Shown here piece by piece: positions 5,038 to 7,615 of a stretch of 7,615 nt of DNA (positions are counted from its first letter, which is position 1; the number at the start of each line of letters is the position of its first letter). The stretch comes from Comamonadaceae bacterium. Lineage in GTDB: Bacteria; Pseudomonadota; Gammaproteobacteria; Burkholderiales; Burkholderiaceae_C. The DNA is taken from assembly GCA_947374105.1 (NCBI GenBank), contig CANCAO010000370.1:1-7615 (forward strand), in the 5' to 3' direction. The notes beneath the pieces are model-generated. The model had not been told where the DNA came from, made no database searches, and saw only the letters and a program-made list of their open reading frames with translations. The translations under genes were made by a program, and so were the position numbers.

Positions 5038-7615
5038 GTCAACTCAAAACGCCTAGCGCTTGGATGAGTTTCTGGTGGAAACTTTGCTTGTCACTAGCTC
5101 TGGTAATGGGCAGCACGGGGCTCTTTGCACAATCTACCTCTCGTAATTTTGAGCACATCAAAACCGGTTTTGCACTCACCGGTTTTCACACCAACGTCCG
5201 CTGCGAGTCCTGCCACATCAAAGGCGTTTTCAAAGGTACGCCGCGTGACTGCGCCAGTTGCCACTCTGGCACCGCGCCTCTGGCCATCGCCAATGTGGTC
5301 AAGCCACAAAAGCACGTGCCCACGCAACAAGCCTGTGAGACCTGCCACAGCACAGTCACCTTCACAGGGGCCAAGTTCAACCACTCGGGCATCACACCCA
5401 ACGCTTGCACCACTTGCCACAACGGTAGTATTTCTAGTGGGAAGCCTGTGGGCCATATACCCACGCAGGCTGATTGCAGCACTTGTCACAAGTCCACCAG
5501 CTCTTGGCTGGGAGCCAAACCCGATCACAGCACATTCACCGCCGCCACCAATTGCGCAAGCTGCCACAACGGCAGTGCTGCTACAGGCAAGATCGCCACA
5601 CACATCCCCACCACGCTCAATTGCATCAGTTGCCACAGCGTGACCACCTTTAAGACTAGCAATTGGAATCATTCGCAGATGCAGGTGGTCAATCAGTGCT
5701 CCACCTGCCACAGTGGAGCCAACCCTCCAGCGGATGGTCCGACCAACAACCATATTCCCTACAGGTCGCTCAGTGGCGTGGCCATCACCAACTGCGATAC
5801 GTGCCACAAGTCGGGATTTACGGCTTGGAATCCGGGTATTTTCCACAACAACGTGGCCGTCTCGACCCAGTGCGCGACTTGTCACATCAACACCAGCTTT
5901 GGCGTGACGGGCAAGCCCGCAACACCGATTCATGCCACCGTGACGGGTAACTGCGAGAGCTGCCACAAGTCCACTTCAACTTGGCTAGGCAGCAAGCCGG
6001 ATCACAGCCTGTTCACCACGGCCACCAATTGCGCAAGCTGTCATAACGGCGCGGCGGCTACCGGCAAGGTAGCCACACACATCCCCACCACGCTCAATTG
6101 CATCAGTTGCCACAGCGTGACAGCCTTCAAGCCCAGCAACTGGAATCACACGCAGATGCCGGTGGCCAACCAGTGCTCCACCTGCCACAGCGGGGCTAAC
6201 CCGCCCGCTGATGGGCCAACGACCAATCACATTCCCTACAAGTCTTTGATCGGTGTGGCGATTGCCAACTGCGATAGCTGTCACAAGTCAGGCTTTACTG
6301 CTTGGAACCCAGGCACGTTCCACAACAACGTCACCGTCTCAACCCAGTGCGCGACTTGCCACATCAACACCAGCTTTGGGGTGACGGGCAAGCCTGCTAC
6401 GCCGATTCATGCGACCGTTACCGGCAACTGCGAGAGCTGCCACAAGTCCACGGCGACCTGGTTGGGTTCTAAGCCTGACCACAGTCTGTTTACAACGGCC
6501 ACCAACTGCGCAAGCTGCCATAACGGCAGTGCTGCTACGGGCAAGATTGCCACCCACATCCCGACTTCACTCAATTGCATCAGTTGCCACACGGTCACGG
6601 CCTTCAAGCCCAGCAACTGGAATCACTCGCAAATGCCAGTGTCCAATCAGTGTTCGATTTGCCACAGCGGAACGAACCCACCAGCTGATGGCCCCACCAC
6701 CAATCACATTCCCTACAAGTCTTTGAGCGGCGTGGCCATCACCAATTGCGACACCTGCCACAAGTCAGGCTTTGCAGCCTGGAACCCAGGCACTTTCCAC
6801 AACAACGTTTCAGTCTCCACCCAGTGCGCTAGCTGTCACATCAACACCAGCTTTGGGGTGACGGGCAAGCCCGCTACGCCGATTCATGCCACGGTCACGG
6901 GTAACTGCGAGAGCTGTCACAAGTCCACGACGACTTGGTTGGGCAGCAAGCCTGACCACAGCCTCTTCACTTCGGCCACCAACTGCGCAAGTTGCCATAA
7001 CGGTGCTGCTGCCACCGGCAAGATTGCCACCCATATTCCCACCAGCGTGAACTGTGTAAGTTGCCACAACGTCACGGCTTGGAAGCCCACCAAGTGGAAC
7101 CACTCGCAAATGCCGGTGGCTAATCAATGTTCGACTTGCCACACCGGGGGCTACGCACCCGCGCTGGGGCGTCCTGCCAACCACATCCCCTACCAGTCGC
7201 TCAGCGGGGTGGCCATCACCAACTGCGACACCTGCCACAAATCAGGGTTCACCGGCTGGTTCCCTGGAAAATTCCACAGCAGTGTCTCACCCACGACCCA
7301 GTGCGCTACCTGTCACATCAACACCAGCTATGGGGTGACGGGCAAGCCCGCTACGCCGATTCATGCCACCGTTACCGGTAACTGCGAGAGCTGCCACAAA
7401 TCCACGGCAACCTGGCTGGGCGGCAAGCCCGATCACAGTTTGTTCACCTCAGCCACCAACTGCGCAAGCTGCCACAACGGCAGTGCGGCCACTGGCAAGA
7501 TTGCCACCCACATCCCCACCACGGTCAACTGTGTGAGCTGCCACAACATCACCGGCTGGAAGCCCACCAAGTGGAACCACACGCAGATGCCGGTGACCAA
7601 CCAGTGCTCCACCTG
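5034..7615 (+). CDS. Giant exported multiheme c-type cytochrome with tandem 6-heme repeats, 3' end outside the window
   Basis: The ATG at 5034 overlaps the previous stop (ATGA) and has GGGGAG six bases upstream. The frame stays open to the window end, giving 860 codons plus two bases. Residues 1-32 form a signal peptide (KLCLSLALVMGSTGLFA, cleavage before QS). No lipobox cysteine follows, so it is not an obvious lipoprotein. Residues 33-173 carry five CXXCH motifs; the first comes after FEHIKTGFALTGFH, the same motif as in the modules of the upstream cytochrome. From residue 174 the protein is a tandem repeat of 159 residues with six CXXCH each: 174-332, 333-491, 492-650, 651-809 and a partial copy from 810. 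That makes 31 complete heme sites plus one cut at the edge. Every full repeat also has exactly six other histidines, so all hemes could be bis-His ligated. The sequence is rich in Ser, Thr and Asn and poor in charge, unlike its lysine-rich neighbour. I infer a long extracellular or outer-membrane-associated electron conductor; localisation is not proven by the sequence. Confidence 0.9.
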   Translation, partial: MSQLKTPSAWMSFWWKLCLSLALVMGSTGLFAQSTSRNFEHIKTGFALTGFHTNVRCESCHIKGVFKGTPRDCASCHSGTAPLAIANVVKPQKHVPTQQACETCHSTVTFTGAKFNHSGITPNACTTCHNGSISSGKPVGHIPTQADCSTCHKSTSSWLGAKPDHSTFTAATNCASCHNGSAATGKIATHIPTTLNCISCHSVTTFKTSNWNHSQMQVVNQCSTCHSGANPPADGPTNNHIPYRSLSGVAITNCDTCHKSGFTAWNPGIFHNNVAVSTQCATCHINTSFGVTGKPATPIHATVTGNCESCHKSTSTWLGSKPDHSLFTTATNCASCHNGAAATGKVATHIPTTLNCISCHSVTAFKPSNWNHTQMPVANQCSTCHSGANPPADGPTTNHIPYKSLIGVAIANCDSCHKSGFTAWNPGTFHNNVTVSTQCATCHINTSFGVTGKPATPIHATVTGNCESCHKSTATWLGSKPDHSLFTTATNCASCHNGSAATGKIATHIPTSLNCISCHTVTAFKPSNWNHSQMPVSNQCSICHSGTNPPADGPTTNHIPYKSLSGVAITNCDTCHKSGFAAWNPGTFHNNVSVSTQCASCHINTSFGVTGKPATPIHATVTGNCESCHKSTTTWLGSKPDHSLFTSATNCASCHNGAAATGKIATHIPTSVNCVSCHNVTAWKPTKWNHSQMPVANQCSTCHTGGYAPALGRPANHIPYQSLSGVAITNCDTCHKSGFTGWFPGKFHSSVSPTTQCATCHINTSYGVTGKPATPIHATVTGNCESCHKSTATWLGGKPDHSLFTSATNCASCHNGSAATGKIATHIPTTVNCVSCHNITGWKPTKWNHTQMPVTNQCST
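5553..7615 (+). repeat. In-frame tandem repeat with exact 477-base period, four full copies and a partial fifth
   Basis: The conserved TGCGCAAG start of each unit is at 5553, 6030, 6507, 6984 and 7461, always exactly 477 bases apart. The window ends 155 bases into the fifth copy. Each unit encodes three di-heme modules of 48, 58 and 53 residues, with no insertion or deletion between copies. DNA identity is high: 5595-5644 equals 6072-6121 over 50 bases, and 6360-6394 equals 6837-6871 over 35 bases. This suggests recent duplication or continuing gene conversion. A diverged half-unit similar to the third module precedes the array in the protein (CTTCHNG...CSTCHKSTSSWLG). Confidence 0.95.

Noticed and set aside
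5034..5140. Lipoprotein anchor for the giant cytochrome
   Set aside because: The signal peptide ends LFA-QS with no cysteine at +1. The only cysteine (C18) is within the hydrophobic core and not in a lipobox.
5094..5966. Long open frame of 290 codons on the - strand under the giant cytochrome
   Set aside because: It is a shadow of the repeat array: similar antisense frames recur under later units, its composition follows the complementary CXXCH codons, and the + frame has signal peptide, heme motifs and ribosome-binding site.
5553..7615. CRISPR array or non-coding satellite as the source of the repeats
   Set aside because: The period is 477 bases, there is no repeat/spacer alternation, and every copy is in frame with conserved heme motifs.

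Overview
The window is a stretch of Gram-negative chromosome, most likely from a betaproteobacterium of the Burkholderiales (a Rhodoferax/Comamonadaceae-type organism). This rests on the gene order isoaspartate methyltransferase-like, rhodanese, TolC, on moderately high GC and on protein sequence style; it is inference, not a database match. All genes supported here lie on the + strand.

Left part (1-2112): an ordinary housekeeping run of three closely spaced genes. These are the 3' end of a Pcm-type methyltransferase, a single-domain rhodanese, and a TolC-family outer-membrane channel whose ribosome-binding site overlaps the rhodanese stop codon. A 229-base gap (2113-2341) follows. It holds two clear inverted repeats and marks the change to a second transcription unit.

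Right part (2342-7615): three tightly packed genes that look like an electron-transfer conduit. The first is a multi-pass inner-membrane protein with two His-x13-His pairs in separate helices, the pattern of a di-heme b-type cytochrome that could oxidise quinol. The second is an exported, lysine-rich c-type cytochrome with 24 CXXCH motifs, built mainly from seven tri-heme modules of 66-69 residues. The third starts in a 4-base ATGA overlap with the second. It is an exported giant c-type cytochrome that runs off the window end without a stop. In the visible 860 codons it has 31 complete CXXCH motifs plus a cut 32nd, and from 5553 onward it consists of an in-frame tandem repeat with an exact 477-base (159-residue, 6-heme) period, four full copies and part of a fifth.

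Working model (inference): electrons pass from the quinone pool to the b-type membrane protein, then to the 24-heme periplasmic cytochrome, then to the giant repeat cytochrome, or the reverse in an iron oxidiser. The layout recalls the porin-cytochrome clusters with very heme-rich proteins (often called PCC3) known from neutrophilic iron-oxidising betaproteobacteria. No porin is visible here; if the comparison holds, it should lie just downstream.
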